This document shows positions 29,126-39,214 of a stretch of 64,000 nucleotides of DNA, piece by piece. The notes beneath the pieces were generated by a model. It did not search any database. It worked only from the letters and a program-made list of their open reading frames with translations, and had not been told where the DNA came from. A program made the position numbers and the translations under genes. Numbering within the stretch: the first letter of the stretch is position 1; each line of letters starts with the position of its first letter. The stretch spans positions 1,177,096-1,241,095 of the forward strand of contig NZ_VFPD01000001.1 of NCBI RefSeq assembly GCF_006716485.1. The letters are read 5' to 3'. This stretch comes from Chryseobacterium aquifrigidense (GTDB lineage: Bacteria > Bacteroidota > Bacteroidia > Flavobacteriales > Weeksellaceae).

Positions 29126-31501
29126 ATGACTTCAAAACTTTCAGTTATTTTATTATGTTTTGTTTCATTTACCTCTGCACAGGTGAAGAAAAAAATTCAT
29201 TATTTCCCTTTGGAAACTGTAAAATTATCAGAAAGTATTTTCAGTAAAGCTATGATGGCAGACCGTCAATATATCATGGCCATGGAACCGGACAGATTGC
29301 TGGCTCCTTACCTTAAAGAAGCCGGACTGAAACCCAAAGCAGACAATTATCCCAATTGGGAAAACACAGGGTTGGACGGCCACATAGGAGGACATTACAT
29401 TTCCGCATTATCCCTGATGTATGCCTCTACAGGAGATCGGGCAATACAACAGAGAATTGATTACATGATCAGTGAACTGGCACGCTGCCAGAATATCTCT
29501 CCGGACGGATACATTTCAGGAATTCCCGACGGGAAAAAGATCTGGAAAGAAATAAAACAGGGAAACATTCGTGCTTCAGGCTTCGGTTTGAATGACCGCT
29601 GGGTTCCATTATATAATATTCATAAGCTGTACTCAGGATTACGCGATGCCTATTGGTATGCGAAAAATGAAAAAGCAAAAACAATGCTGATCAGACTGAC
29701 AGATTGGATGTTGAATGAAGTATCAGGCCTTTCCGATGAACAGATTCAGGATATGCTGCGCAGTGAACATGGAGGACTCAACGAAGTTTTTGCAGATGTG
29801 TATGAGATCACCCATGACCGGAAATATCTGAAACTGGCTCACCGCTTTTCCCATCAGACTATCCTTACACCGCTTTTAGCAGGTGAAGATAAGCTGACAG
29901 GACTTCATGCCAATACACAAATTCCAAAAGTAATCGGATATAAACGGATTGCCGATCTTGAAAATAATACGTCCTGGAGTAATGCCGCTGATTTTTTCTG
30001 GCATAATGTTACAGAGAAAAGATCTTCAGTTATTGGAGGTAACAGTGTGAGTGAGCATTTTAACCCTGTCAATGATTTCAGCAGCATGATAAAAAGTATT
30101 GAAGGTCCGGAAACTTGCAATACATACAATATGCTCAAACTCACTAAAGAGCTTTATGCAACCCTGCCAGCATCTTACTACATTGATTATTACGAAAGAG
30201 CATTATACAATCATATCCTTTCCACAGAAAATCATGAGCAGGGAGGCTTCGTGTATTTTACCCCAATGCGTCCCGGGCATTATCGTGTATATTCACAGCC
30301 TCAGACCAGCTTCTGGTGCTGCGTAGGATCCGGAATGGAAAACCATGCGAAATATGGAGAAATGATTTATGCAAAGTCGGATAAGGATTTATATGTAAAC
30401 CTGTTTATCCCTTCCACACTAACATGGAAAGAGCAAAATGTAGTGCTCCGTCAAGTCAATAACTTCCCGGAAGTTCCTGAAACAACATTGATCTTTGATG
30501 CTGCAGGGAAGTCAGAATTTGATGTAAAACTAAGATGTCCGGAATGGACGACACCTTCAGAAGTACAAATTCTGATCAACGGAAAACAGGAAAAAGTACA
30601 GCGCGGTTCTGACGGTTATTTTACCCTTACTAAAAAATGGAAAAAGGGAGATGTCGTAAAAATGATTTTACCCATGCATATCTCCGCAGAACAGCTGCCT
30701 GACCATTCCAATTATTATGCATTTAAATACGGGCCTGTAGTGCTTGCTGCAACATACGGAGCCGAAAACCAACAGGGACTTCTTGCGGACGATAGCAGAG
30801 GAGGCCATATTGCTCATGGTCCGCAGATCCCTTTAAATGAAATTCCGGTTATCCTTGGGAATTCCTCCGAGGTTGTCAATCATGTTAAGCCCTCCAACAA
30901 TGGACCGCTCAACTTTGCCATTACAGGACTTTATCCGGCTGAAAAATTCGGAAAAGGCTTAAGTCTTGTGCCGTTTTACAGTATTCAGGCAGAAAGATAT
31001 ATTCTGTACTGGCCACAGTCGGACAAAAACGGAATAGAAAATACATTGAAGCAAAGGGCAAAAGAAGAAGCTGAAACCAGAAACCTGGATATGATCACGG
31101 CAGATAAGATCCAGCTGGGCGAACAGCAGCCGGAATCAGATCATTTTATAGAAAGCAAAGACTCCGGCACAGGGTATATGGAAGACCATCATTTCCGTGA
31201 ATCCAAAAGCTGGTTCAGTTACCGGATGAAAAATAACGGAAAAAACGCTTCATTCCTTTACCTGCTGTATTTTGATGCCAATAACAATCGTACGTTGAAT
31301 ATTGAGATCAACGGTAAAAAAATCATTGCTCAAAATCTGGAAGGGAAGTCCGGAGCTTCACCTCAATATCTGCTCCTTCCGATACCGGATTCAGAAAAGA
31401 ATAAAGAAAATCTTACCGTAAAATTCCTGGCGGATGAAAAATTGATGACCGCTAAAATCATTGAAGTCCGTATACTGTCAGAAAATTACGAAAAGAAATA
31501 A
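29126..31501 (+). CDS. GH127 beta-L-arabinofuranosidase, secreted
   Basis: A 791-residue protein with a signal peptide (about 1-18, ending TSAQ). It has the GH127 (alpha/alpha)6 barrel and two beta domains. The zinc/nucleophile cluster of the family is complete: Glu329 and Cys331 in GPETCNTYNM, and the Cys398-Cys399 pair in SFWCCVGSG. In the characterised Bifidobacterium enzyme the first Cys of the pair is the nucleophile. GH127 members cut beta-L-arabinofuranosides, but close relatives act on other sugars, so exact specificity is open. The extra region beyond residue 640 (ESDHFIESKDSGTGYMEDH) is the usual C-terminal beta domain. It starts the second xylan gene block. Confidence 0.92.
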   Translation: MTSKLSVILLCFVSFTSAQVKKKIHYFPLETVKLSESIFSKAMMADRQYIMAMEPDRLLAPYLKEAGLKPKADNYPNWENTGLDGHIGGHYISALSLMYASTGDRAIQQRIDYMISELARCQNISPDGYISGIPDGKKIWKEIKQGNIRASGFGLNDRWVPLYNIHKLYSGLRDAYWYAKNEKAKTMLIRLTDWMLNEVSGLSDEQIQDMLRSEHGGLNEVFADVYEITHDRKYLKLAHRFSHQTILTPLLAGEDKLTGLHANTQIPKVIGYKRIADLENNTSWSNAADFFWHNVTEKRSSVIGGNSVSEHFNPVNDFSSMIKSIEGPETCNTYNMLKLTKELYATLPASYYIDYYERALYNHILSTENHEQGGFVYFTPMRPGHYRVYSQPQTSFWCCVGSGMENHAKYGEMIYAKSDKDLYVNLFIPSTLTWKEQNVVLRQVNNFPEVPETTLIFDAAGKSEFDVKLRCPEWTTPSEVQILINGKQEKVQRGSDGYFTLTKKWKKGDVVKMILPMHISAEQLPDHSNYYAFKYGPVVLAATYGAENQQGLLADDSRGGHIAHGPQIPLNEIPVILGNSSEVVNHVKPSNNGPLNFAITGLYPAEKFGKGLSLVPFYSIQAERYILYWPQSDKNGIENTLKQRAKEEAETRNLDMITADKIQLGEQQPESDHFIESKDSGTGYMEDHHFRESKSWFSYRMKNNGKNASFLYLLYFDANNNRTLNIEINGKKIIAQNLEGKSGASPQYLLLPIPDSEKNKENLTVKFLADEKLMTAKIIEVRILSENYEKK

Positions 31502-31533
31502 AGCTTAACCAAAATTAAAAACAGATTTTTCCC

Positions 31534-33438
31534 ATGAAAAACAGAATCTTATACTTATTATTTTTTCTTGCAGGCATTTGCAGCTTTTATGCAAAAGTAA
31601 GGCTGCCTGCTTTGGTTTCAGACGGAATGATCCTACAGAGGAATCAGGATCTGAAAATCTGGGGATATGCAGATGCAGGAGAAAAAATTACGGTTAAATT
31701 TATCAATAAAACGTACCATGCAGCAGCTGACCAAAATGGCAACTGGTCTCTTATGCTTCCAAAGCTTACTGCGGGAGGTCCGTATATCATGACAATTAAT
31801 GAGATTACCCTAAAAGATATTCTTATTGGTGATGTGTGGGTAGCTTCAGGACAATCCAATATGGAACTTCCGATGCGCAGGCTCACACCTTTGTATGGAG
31901 ATGAAATTAAAAACGCCAATAATCAGAATATAAGATTCTTCACGGTTCCGCAGAAATACAATTTTAAAGCGCCGCAAAATGATCTTGACGGAGGAAAGTG
32001 GGAAAGTACAAATCCTCAGACCATCCTTAATTTTTCAGGGGTTGCTTATTTTTTCGCCAAAGAACTGAATGAAAAGAATAAAGTGCCTGTAGGCATTATT
32101 CATACCAGTCTGGGAGGTTCTCCGGTTCAGGCCTGGATGGATGAAAAATCACTGAAAAAATATCCGGAATATCTTGCTGAAGCAGAAAAATGGAAAAATG
32201 ATGAGTTGATACAATCTACAGAATCCCAGGAAAGATCATTAAGCAAAGCATGGTATGCAGAGCTGGACCAGAGCGACATTGGTTTCAACCAGCATTGGGA
32301 AAAAGATAACGCCAATGATTCCGGATGGAAAACCATGATTGTTCCGGGATCATGGGAAGATCAGGAAGGCCCGTTTGACGGTTCGGTATGGTTCCGTAAA
32401 GAAATTATTCTTCCCAAAGGAGTGGATCAGAAAACAGCTTTTTTAAATCTGGGAAGGATAAAAGATGCTGATATTACTTACATCAATGGAATAAAAGTAG
32501 GCAATGTAACCTATGAATATCCGCCACGCTGGTACGACATTCCCAAAGGTGTTTTAAAAGAAGGAAAGAATATCATCACGGTAAGAGTCATCAATGGCAG
32601 CGGAAAAGGACAGTTTATTGCTGATAAGCCATATTATCTGGAAATCAATGGACAAAAAACAGACCTTAAAGGCGAGTGGAAATATAAAATAGGAGCAAAA
32701 ATGGAAAAAATGGCTCCCGGACAAACATTTATCCGCTGGAAACCGGTAGGGCTTTACAATGCGATGATTAACCCGCTGATCAATTATAAAATCAAAGGAT
32801 TTATCTGGTATCAGGGTGAAAGCAATACCGGAAAACCAAAAGAATACGGAGATTTGCTGTCAACCATGATCTCAGACTGGCGTTCAAAGTGGAACAAAAA
32901 AGATATGCCATTCCTGATTGTACAGCTGGCTAATTTCATGGAGAAAAAAGATGAACCTCTGGATAGTGGTTGGGCTGAGTTAAGAGAGCAGCAGAGACAG
33001 GTTTCTCTCAATGTTCCTTATACGGGACTTGCTGTAGCTATTGATTTGGGAGAATGGAATGACATTCACCCGCTCAATAAAAAAGCAGTGGGTGACAGAC
33101 TTGCTTTACAGGCACTGAAAATCGGAGAAGGTAAAAAAATCATAGCTGACGGACCCATTTATCAGTCAATGAAAACGGAAGAGAATGTCATTATTTTATC
33201 CTTTAAACCCGGGACAGATGATCTGGTACAGGGAAGCCTTAAAGGTTTTGCCATACAGCAGAAAGACGGCAGCTATCAGTGGGCAAAAGCAGAAGCAAAA
33301 GGAAATAAAGTCATGGTATGGAATGATCAGATCACAAGCCCTGTCAATGTACGCTACGACTGGGCAGATAACCCTGACGGTAATCTTAAAAACAAAAGCG
33401 GGCTTCCTGCATCACCTTTTACAACAGAAAAAAATTAA
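31534..33438 (+). CDS. Sialate O-acetylesterase-type (SASA) acetylesterase, secreted
   Basis: A 634-residue SGNH-type esterase with a signal peptide (about 1-20). The nucleophile block is VASGQSNMELPM (Ser near 107), followed by GFIWYQGESNTG, and the Asp-His pair is in WNDIHPLNKK. Between about 260 and 380 a galactose-binding-like jelly roll is inserted (GSVWFRKEIILPKG to FIADKPYYLEI), a common arrangement in this family. In xylan loci such enzymes act as acetylxylan esterases; sialate is an unlikely substrate here. It lies 32 bp after GH127 and 28 bp before the symporter, in one apparent operon. Confidence 0.87.
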   Translation: MKNRILYLLFFLAGICSFYAKVRLPALVSDGMILQRNQDLKIWGYADAGEKITVKFINKTYHAAADQNGNWSLMLPKLTAGGPYIMTINEITLKDILIGDVWVASGQSNMELPMRRLTPLYGDEIKNANNQNIRFFTVPQKYNFKAPQNDLDGGKWESTNPQTILNFSGVAYFFAKELNEKNKVPVGIIHTSLGGSPVQAWMDEKSLKKYPEYLAEAEKWKNDELIQSTESQERSLSKAWYAELDQSDIGFNQHWEKDNANDSGWKTMIVPGSWEDQEGPFDGSVWFRKEIILPKGVDQKTAFLNLGRIKDADITYINGIKVGNVTYEYPPRWYDIPKGVLKEGKNIITVRVINGSGKGQFIADKPYYLEINGQKTDLKGEWKYKIGAKMEKMAPGQTFIRWKPVGLYNAMINPLINYKIKGFIWYQGESNTGKPKEYGDLLSTMISDWRSKWNKKDMPFLIVQLANFMEKKDEPLDSGWAELREQQRQVSLNVPYTGLAVAIDLGEWNDIHPLNKKAVGDRLALQALKIGEGKKIIADGPIYQSMKTEENVIILSFKPGTDDLVQGSLKGFAIQQKDGSYQWAKAEAKGNKVMVWNDQITSPVNVRYDWADNPDGNLKNKSGLPASPFTTEKN

Positions 33439-33466
33439 TTTAACATAGAAAACCTTATTAAAATCA

Positions 33467-34912
33467 ATGGATAATCAGCCTCAAAAAATATCGGTAATAG
33501 AAAAAGTAGGGTATAGCCTGGGAGATCTGGCAGCCAACCTTGTTTTTCAGACCTTAGTGACCTACCTGACCTATTTTTATACAGATATTTACGGACTCAA
33601 AGCAGAAGATGCTTCTGTTATTACCCTTACTGTAGGATTAATTGCCGGGTTTGGCTTTAATCCGCTTATCGGAGCGCTGGCAGACCGTACAAGCTCACGA
33701 TGGGGGAAATTCCGTCCATGGATTTTATTTACCGCTGTACCGCTTGGTATTGCAGCACTTTTGGCTTTCAGCACGCCTCACTTTTCCTATCAGGGTAAAA
33801 TGATCTATGCTGCGGTTACCTATTCATTATTACTGTTATTGTATGCATCCAATAACTTACCGTATGCTGCTCTGAGCGGTGTTATCACTGGAGATATGGG
33901 AGAAAGAAACAGTATTTCTTCGTACCGTTTTGTAGCGGTGATGTTTGCACAGTTTTTTGTACAGGTATTTATGCTTCCTATCATTCTGTATGTTGGACAC
34001 GGAGATAAAGCACAGGGAATCGAGACTGTTATGACATGGCTGGCTGTGATCGGATCCGTCATGTTACTGATTACCTTTTTTACTACCAAAGAAAGAATCA
34101 TTCCCAAGCCGGAGCAGAAATCAAGTCTGAAAGAAGATTTAAAAGACTTATTTCAAAACAGACCATGGATTATTATGCTCACCGTGACCGCATTTATATT
34201 CATCACGCTGGCCATGAAAGGGGGATCTTACGTATATTATTTTAACAATTATGTGGATGAGAATGCCCTGAAGAATTTTATTTCACCTATTACAGCATTT
34301 TTTAATTCTGCAGGGATGAATTTCTTCGGGGAAGACCCAAAGTCTGCAGGTTTCGGATTGTTTAATGCAGGAGGAATTGTGATGATGATCGTAGGGATTA
34401 CTTTCTCTAAAAAACTGGCAGACCGATTTGGAAAACGGGACACTTTTATTGCGTCATTATTCATTTCTACATTATTCATCCTCGCTTTTATATTTTATCC
34501 TCCGAAAGCAGTAGGAATTATGTTTTTATCACAGATTTTACATGGCTTCTTTTACGGAATCAGCACACCGCTTTTATGGGCTATGATTGCTGATGTGGCC
34601 GATTATTCGGAATGGAAAAATAACCGCAGGGCTACCGCTATTATCTTTTCTGCCATGATGGTAGGATTGAAAGTGGGTCTCAGCATCGGAAGCTCTCTGG
34701 TAGCTTTGATTATAGGAAAATACGGATATATTTCTGTACACGGGAGCGAACAGGTTATTCAGCCTGAAACAGTGGCAGCAGGAGCCAAAATGCTTGTGAG
34801 TATTTTCCCGTCCATACCGTTTTTCATTGCGTGCGGACTGCTTTTATTTTACAAAATCAACAAAAAAATGGAAGTTCAGATTGAAAAAGATCTGGCTGAA
34901 AGAAGAAAATAA
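33467..34912 (+). CDS. GPH-family (MFS) pentoside:cation symporter
   Basis: A 481-residue protein with 12 predicted membrane helices. It carries the GPH family signature RWGKFRPWILF in the first cytoplasmic loop, preceded by NPLIGALADRT. Relatives (XynP, XylP, YicJ types) bring xylosides or xylo-oligosaccharides into the cytoplasm. The partner gene two positions downstream is a GH43 without a signal peptide, which could hydrolyse the imported oligomers. It lies in the GH127-to-GH67 operon. Confidence 0.92.
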   Translation: MDNQPQKISVIEKVGYSLGDLAANLVFQTLVTYLTYFYTDIYGLKAEDASVITLTVGLIAGFGFNPLIGALADRTSSRWGKFRPWILFTAVPLGIAALLAFSTPHFSYQGKMIYAAVTYSLLLLLYASNNLPYAALSGVITGDMGERNSISSYRFVAVMFAQFFVQVFMLPIILYVGHGDKAQGIETVMTWLAVIGSVMLLITFFTTKERIIPKPEQKSSLKEDLKDLFQNRPWIIMLTVTAFIFITLAMKGGSYVYYFNNYVDENALKNFISPITAFFNSAGMNFFGEDPKSAGFGLFNAGGIVMMIVGITFSKKLADRFGKRDTFIASLFISTLFILAFIFYPPKAVGIMFLSQILHGFFYGISTPLLWAMIADVADYSEWKNNRRATAIIFSAMMVGLKVGLSIGSSLVALIIGKYGYISVHGSEQVIQPETVAAGAKMLVSIFPSIPFFIACGLLLFYKINKKMEVQIEKDLAERRK

Positions 34913-34922
34913 AACGATTACT

Positions 34923-36032
34923 ATGAAACGTATTTTAATTGGTTTGGCGGCTCTTACCGCTTCCGGGCTGTCGGCGCAGAAATCCGACGGTACTTTAAAA
35001 AAAGCATTTCAGGATAAATTCTATATCGGGACCGCGATGAGTCTTCCACAGATTGACGGGACAGATCAGAAAGCTGCAGCGATTATCAAAAAACAATTCA
35101 GCTCTATTGTTGCTGAAAATTGCATGAAATCGATGTTTCTGCAGCCTCAGGAAGGAAAGTTCTTTTTTGATGATGCCGATAAATTTGTTGAATTCGGGAT
35201 GAAAAATAATATGTTCATCATCGGGCATACGTTAATCTGGCATTCCCAGCTTCCAAAATGGTTTTTTGAAGACAGCAACGGAAAAGATGTTTCTCCGGAA
35301 GTATTGAAACAGCGCATGAAAAGCCACATTACAACCGTAGTTTCACGCTACAAAGGAAAAGTAAAAGGGTGGGATGTGGTCAATGAAGCGATTCTTGAAG
35401 ACGGAACTTACAGAAAAAGTAAGTTTTATGAAATCCTGGGTGAAGATTTTATCCCTTTGGCATTTCAGTATGCACAGGAAGCTGATCCCAATGCAGAATT
35501 ATATTACAACGATTATAATGAATGGTATCCGGAAAAGGTAAAAACAGTCATTAAAATGGTTGAAAAACTTAAATCAAGAGGAATCCGTATTGATGGGGTA
35601 GGAATGCAGGCCCATGTCGGGATGGATAACCCTTCTATCGATGAATATGAGAAAGCGATTCTTGCCTATTCTAATGCAGGAGTTAAGGTTAATATCACAG
35701 AACTTGAAATCAGTGCGCTGCCTTCTCCATGGGGAAGCTCCGCCAATGTTTCGGATACCGTTGCTTATCAGAAAGAAATGAATCCTTACACCAAAGGACT
35801 TCCCAAAGAAGTAGAAACAAAATGGGAAAAGCGTTACCTTGATTTCTTTGGTTTGTTCTTACAACATAAAGACAAAATAAGAAGAGTAACCTTGTGGGGC
35901 GTTACCGACAAACAATCCTGGAAAAATGATTTCCCGGTGAAAGGAAGAACTGATTATCCGTTACTGTTTGACAGGAAAGACAAGGAAAAACCTGTAGTAC
36001 AAAAAATAATAAAGCTGGCAGAGAAAAATTAA
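34923..36032 (+). CDS. GH10 endo-beta-1,4-xylanase, secreted
   Basis: A 369-residue single-domain GH10 enzyme. The frame extends upstream to 34827, but the ATG at 34923 starts a proper signal peptide (MKRILIGLAALTASGLSAQ) 10 bp after the symporter stop, so that start is chosen. Acid/base Glu155 lies in WDVVNEAI and nucleophile Glu260 in ITELEIS; HTLIWHSQLPKWF is the conserved barrel motif. It cuts xylan main chains or larger oligosaccharides. With no lipobox and no T9SS domain it is probably periplasmic. Confidence 0.95.
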   Translation: MKRILIGLAALTASGLSAQKSDGTLKKAFQDKFYIGTAMSLPQIDGTDQKAAAIIKKQFSSIVAENCMKSMFLQPQEGKFFFDDADKFVEFGMKNNMFIIGHTLIWHSQLPKWFFEDSNGKDVSPEVLKQRMKSHITTVVSRYKGKVKGWDVVNEAILEDGTYRKSKFYEILGEDFIPLAFQYAQEADPNAELYYNDYNEWYPEKVKTVIKMVEKLKSRGIRIDGVGMQAHVGMDNPSIDEYEKAILAYSNAGVKVNITELEISALPSPWGSSANVSDTVAYQKEMNPYTKGLPKEVETKWEKRYLDFFGLFLQHKDKIRRVTLWGVTDKQSWKNDFPVKGRTDYPLLFDRKDKEKPVVQKIIKLAEKN

Positions 36033-36053
36033 AATCAATAGAATTTTTACTTA

Positions 36054-37028
36054 ATGAAAAAATCAAAATATTTATTCCCGGAAGATTATATGGCAGACCC
36101 TTCCGTTCACGTTTTTGAAGATAAAATCTATATCTATCCTTCTCACGACCGCGAAAGTGGAATTGAAGAAAACGATAACGGAGATCATTTCGACATGAAT
36201 GATTATCATGTTTTCTCAATGGATGATGTGGACAGCGGAGACATAAAAGACCATGGTGTAGTCCTTTCGGTAAAAGATATTCCATGGGCGGGGAGACAGC
36301 TTTGGGATTGCGATGTGGCCTTTAAAGACGGCAAATATTATATGTACTTTCCTCTTAAAGATCAGAATGACATTTTCAGGATCGGTGTCGCTGTGAGCGA
36401 TAAACCTTACGGACCTTTCATCCCTGAGAAACATCCGATGATGGGAAGTTACAGCATCGATCCCTGCATTTTTGAAGATAAAGGCAAATATTATATGTAT
36501 TTCGGAGGAATCTGGGGCGGACAATTGCAGCGCTACAGAGATAATAAAGCACTTGAATCTGCTGTAATTCCCGAAAATGATGAACCTGCAATCCACTCAA
36601 AGGTAGCTCTGCTAAGCGATGATATGCTTGAATTTGCTGAAGCTCCTAAAGATGTGGTTATCATCGATGAAAACGGAAAACCATTGCTTCATGGTGACAA
36701 ACACCGCTTTTTTGAGGCATCATGGATGCATCAGTACAACGGTAAATATTATTTCTCTTATTCAACAGGAGACACTCACTTGATTTGCTATGCAACCGGG
36801 GATAACCCTTACGGGCCGTTTACTTTTCAGGGGGAAATTCTTACCCCGGTGGTAGGATGGACAACCCATCACAGCATCGTGGAGTTTAAAGGAAAATGGT
36901 ATCTGTTTTTCCATGATTCTGTTCCGAGTGGTGGCAAAACATGGCTGAGAAGTATGAAAGTAATAGAACTGGAATACGATCTGGAAGGTAAAATTAAGAC
37001 GATTGAAGGTTTGGAAAACCAGTCATAA
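36054..37028 (+). CDS. GH43 without signal peptide, intracellular xylosidase/arabinofuranosidase
   Basis: A 324-residue single-domain GH43. It starts MKKSKYLFPEDYMADPSV without a hydrophobic leader, so it should act in the cytoplasm. The three acids are in YMADPSVHVF (base), YSIDPCIFED (modulator) and RFFEASWMHQ (acid). This compact form resembles GH43 subfamily 1 enzymes with beta-xylosidase and arabinofuranosidase activity. It is flanked by the GH10 and GH67 genes (21 and 27 bp) and lies two genes after the GPH symporter, which could deliver its substrate. Confidence 0.9.
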   Translation: MKKSKYLFPEDYMADPSVHVFEDKIYIYPSHDRESGIEENDNGDHFDMNDYHVFSMDDVDSGDIKDHGVVLSVKDIPWAGRQLWDCDVAFKDGKYYMYFPLKDQNDIFRIGVAVSDKPYGPFIPEKHPMMGSYSIDPCIFEDKGKYYMYFGGIWGGQLQRYRDNKALESAVIPENDEPAIHSKVALLSDDMLEFAEAPKDVVIIDENGKPLLHGDKHRFFEASWMHQYNGKYYFSYSTGDTHLICYATGDNPYGPFTFQGEILTPVVGWTTHHSIVEFKGKWYLFFHDSVPSGGKTWLRSMKVIELEYDLEGKIKTIEGLENQS

Positions 37029-37055
37029 TCATCTTTAATAACTTAAAATTTTTCA

Positions 37056-39089
37056 ATGCGATATCTGAGATTCAACATTCTATTTTTTCTGATATTTCCG
37101 TTATTGGTTTTCGCGGAGGACGGAAGTCAGCTCTGGCTTCGGTTTCCTGCAAAAAACGGAATATCGGCAGATCAAATTATTTCCAAAGGCAGTAGTCCAA
37201 CCCTGAATATTGCCAGAAAAGAGCTGAGCAGCCACTGGCAGGGGCAGGCGGTGGAACTTCGTACAGAAAACAAAGACAAAAACCTGAAAGACGGTTACCG
37301 GATTGTTTCCTCCCCTGAAAAAATCGTTATTTCTGCAGGCAAAGAAATAGGATTGTTGTACGGAGTCTATCATATCTTACGATGGCAGCAGACAAAAGCC
37401 GATCTGTCTCATTTAAATACTATTGAAAAACCATCATACGATGTAAGAGTTCTGGACCATTGGGACAACCTGGATGGAAGTATTGAAAGAGGATACGCAG
37501 GAAGATCACTTTGGAAATGGGAAGATTTACCCGGTAAAATTTCTCCGCGCTATGAAGAATATGCAAGAGCCAATGCTTCTGTAGGAATCAATTCCGTTGT
37601 TTTAAATAACGTGAATGCATCACCCAATATGCTTAGGGAAGACTATCTTAAAAAAGTAAAGGTTCTGGCCGATATTTTCAGACCTTATGGCATTAAGGTA
37701 TATCTTTCCGTGAATTTTTCTTCACCTAAAGTGCTGGGCGGATTACAAAATTCAGATCCGTTGAATAAAGACGTACAAAAATGGTGGAAAGATAAAGCAG
37801 CTGAAATTTACAGGTTAATTCCCGATTTCGGCGGATTTCTGGTAAAAGCCAATTCCGAAGGGCAGCCGGGTCCTCAGGATTACGGAAGAACCCATGCAGA
37901 CGGAGCCAATATGATGGCTGATGCCCTGAAACCTTACAACGGAATCGTCATGTGGAGAGCCTTTGTCTACAGTCCTAGCAAAGACGACAGAGCTAAACAG
38001 GCTTATCTGGAATTTGTTCCTCTGGACGGTAAATTCAGGGATAATGTGATCATTCAGATCAAAAATGGCCCGGTTGATTTTCAGCCGCGTGAAGCGTTTA
38101 ATCCGCTTTTCGGAGCTTTAAGAAAGACTTCTGAAATGGTAGAGTTTCAGATCACCCAGGAATATCTGGGCTTTTCAAATCATCTTGTTTTTCTGGCTCC
38201 TTTATTCAAGGAAACACTGGATAGTGACACCTATTCTGACGGCCAGGGCTCCACAATCTCTAAAATAACAGACGGTACGTTAAGACCCGCAAAATTGACA
38301 GCCATTTCTGCCGTTGCCAATATCGGGGAAGACACCAACTGGACCGGGCATCATTTTGCACAGTCCAACTGGTATGCATTCGGGAGATTAGCATGGAATC
38401 ATCAGCTGAGTTCAGAGCAGATTGCCGATGAATGGATTAAAATGACCTTCACAGATGATCAGAACTTCCTGAACCCGGTAAAGGAAATCATGCTTTCTTC
38501 CAGAGAAACTGCTGTAGATTATATGATGCCTTTAGGATTGCACCATATCTTTGCGGGAGGACATCATTACGGCCCTGAACCGTGGGGAGATTATAAAGGC
38601 GGAAGGCCGGATTGGTCACCTGTATATTACCATCAGGCTGATGCTCAGGGATTGGGTTTCAACAGAACAAAAACAGGAAGTAATGCTGTTTCACAGTATT
38701 TTCCGCCACTTAATGAAAGATATGGCAATATCTCAACCTGCCCGGAAAATCTTATTCTGTGGTTTCATCATGTTCCTTGGGATTATACGATGAAAGATGG
38801 GAAAACCCTATGGGACGAGCTGTGTTATACGTATGATTCCGGGGTGAAAAAGGTAAGGGATTATCAGAAAACCTGGGAAAGAATGGAACCTTATATAGAC
38901 AAACAGAGGTTTGCAGATGTTCAGTCAAAGCTCAGAATTCAGTCAAAAGATGCGGTATGGTGGAAAGATGCCTGCCTGCTGTATTTCCAGACTTTTTCCA
39001 AAAAGCCTATTCCATACGACATAGAACGTCCTGTTCATGAGCTGGAAGATCTGAAAAAGATCAAATTGGACATGGGGCATCACAATTAA
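37056..39089 (+). CDS. GH67 alpha-glucuronidase
   Basis: A 677-residue protein, the normal length for GH67, with all three regions: an N-terminal beta domain, the barrel with LVKANSEGQPGPQDYGR and GIVMWRAFVYSP, and the C-terminal helical domain with LHHIFAGGHHYGPEPW. A signal peptide (ending LLVFAEDG) places it in the periplasm. GH67 removes methyl-glucuronic acid from the non-reducing end of xylo-oligosaccharides, so it complements the GH115 at 7313. It is the last gene of the block and is followed by a hairpin. Confidence 0.95.
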   Translation: MRYLRFNILFFLIFPLLVFAEDGSQLWLRFPAKNGISADQIISKGSSPTLNIARKELSSHWQGQAVELRTENKDKNLKDGYRIVSSPEKIVISAGKEIGLLYGVYHILRWQQTKADLSHLNTIEKPSYDVRVLDHWDNLDGSIERGYAGRSLWKWEDLPGKISPRYEEYARANASVGINSVVLNNVNASPNMLREDYLKKVKVLADIFRPYGIKVYLSVNFSSPKVLGGLQNSDPLNKDVQKWWKDKAAEIYRLIPDFGGFLVKANSEGQPGPQDYGRTHADGANMMADALKPYNGIVMWRAFVYSPSKDDRAKQAYLEFVPLDGKFRDNVIIQIKNGPVDFQPREAFNPLFGALRKTSEMVEFQITQEYLGFSNHLVFLAPLFKETLDSDTYSDGQGSTISKITDGTLRPAKLTAISAVANIGEDTNWTGHHFAQSNWYAFGRLAWNHQLSSEQIADEWIKMTFTDDQNFLNPVKEIMLSSRETAVDYMMPLGLHHIFAGGHHYGPEPWGDYKGGRPDWSPVYYHQADAQGLGFNRTKTGSNAVSQYFPPLNERYGNISTCPENLILWFHHVPWDYTMKDGKTLWDELCYTYDSGVKKVRDYQKTWERMEPYIDKQRFADVQSKLRIQSKDAVWWKDACLLYFQTFSKKPIPYDIERPVHELEDLKKIKLDMGHHN

Positions 39090-39093
39090 AAAA

Positions 39094-39134
39094 TGAGGCA
39101 GCTCTTTTTCCTGGTCGGAAATGGAGCTGCCTCA
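39094..39134 (-). terminator. Terminator between convergent GH67 and hypothetical gene
   Basis: TGAGGCAGCTC (39094-39104) and GAGCTGCCTCA (39124-39134) are perfect 11-bp arms. The T-run follows on the minus strand (complement of the A-run at 39088-39093), so it best fits the minus-strand gene ending at 39215. It can still fold in the GH67 transcript. Confidence 0.75.
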
Positions 39135-39214
39135 AAACAATAAACTGTAAGTAAAATTTTAATCCAAAATAATTGGAATCATCGATAGGTCAATCTATCT
39201 GTATATATTCCGTT

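Noticed and set aside
34827..34922. Extended N-terminus for GH10
   Set aside because: It overlaps the symporter gene and would place a signal peptide internally.
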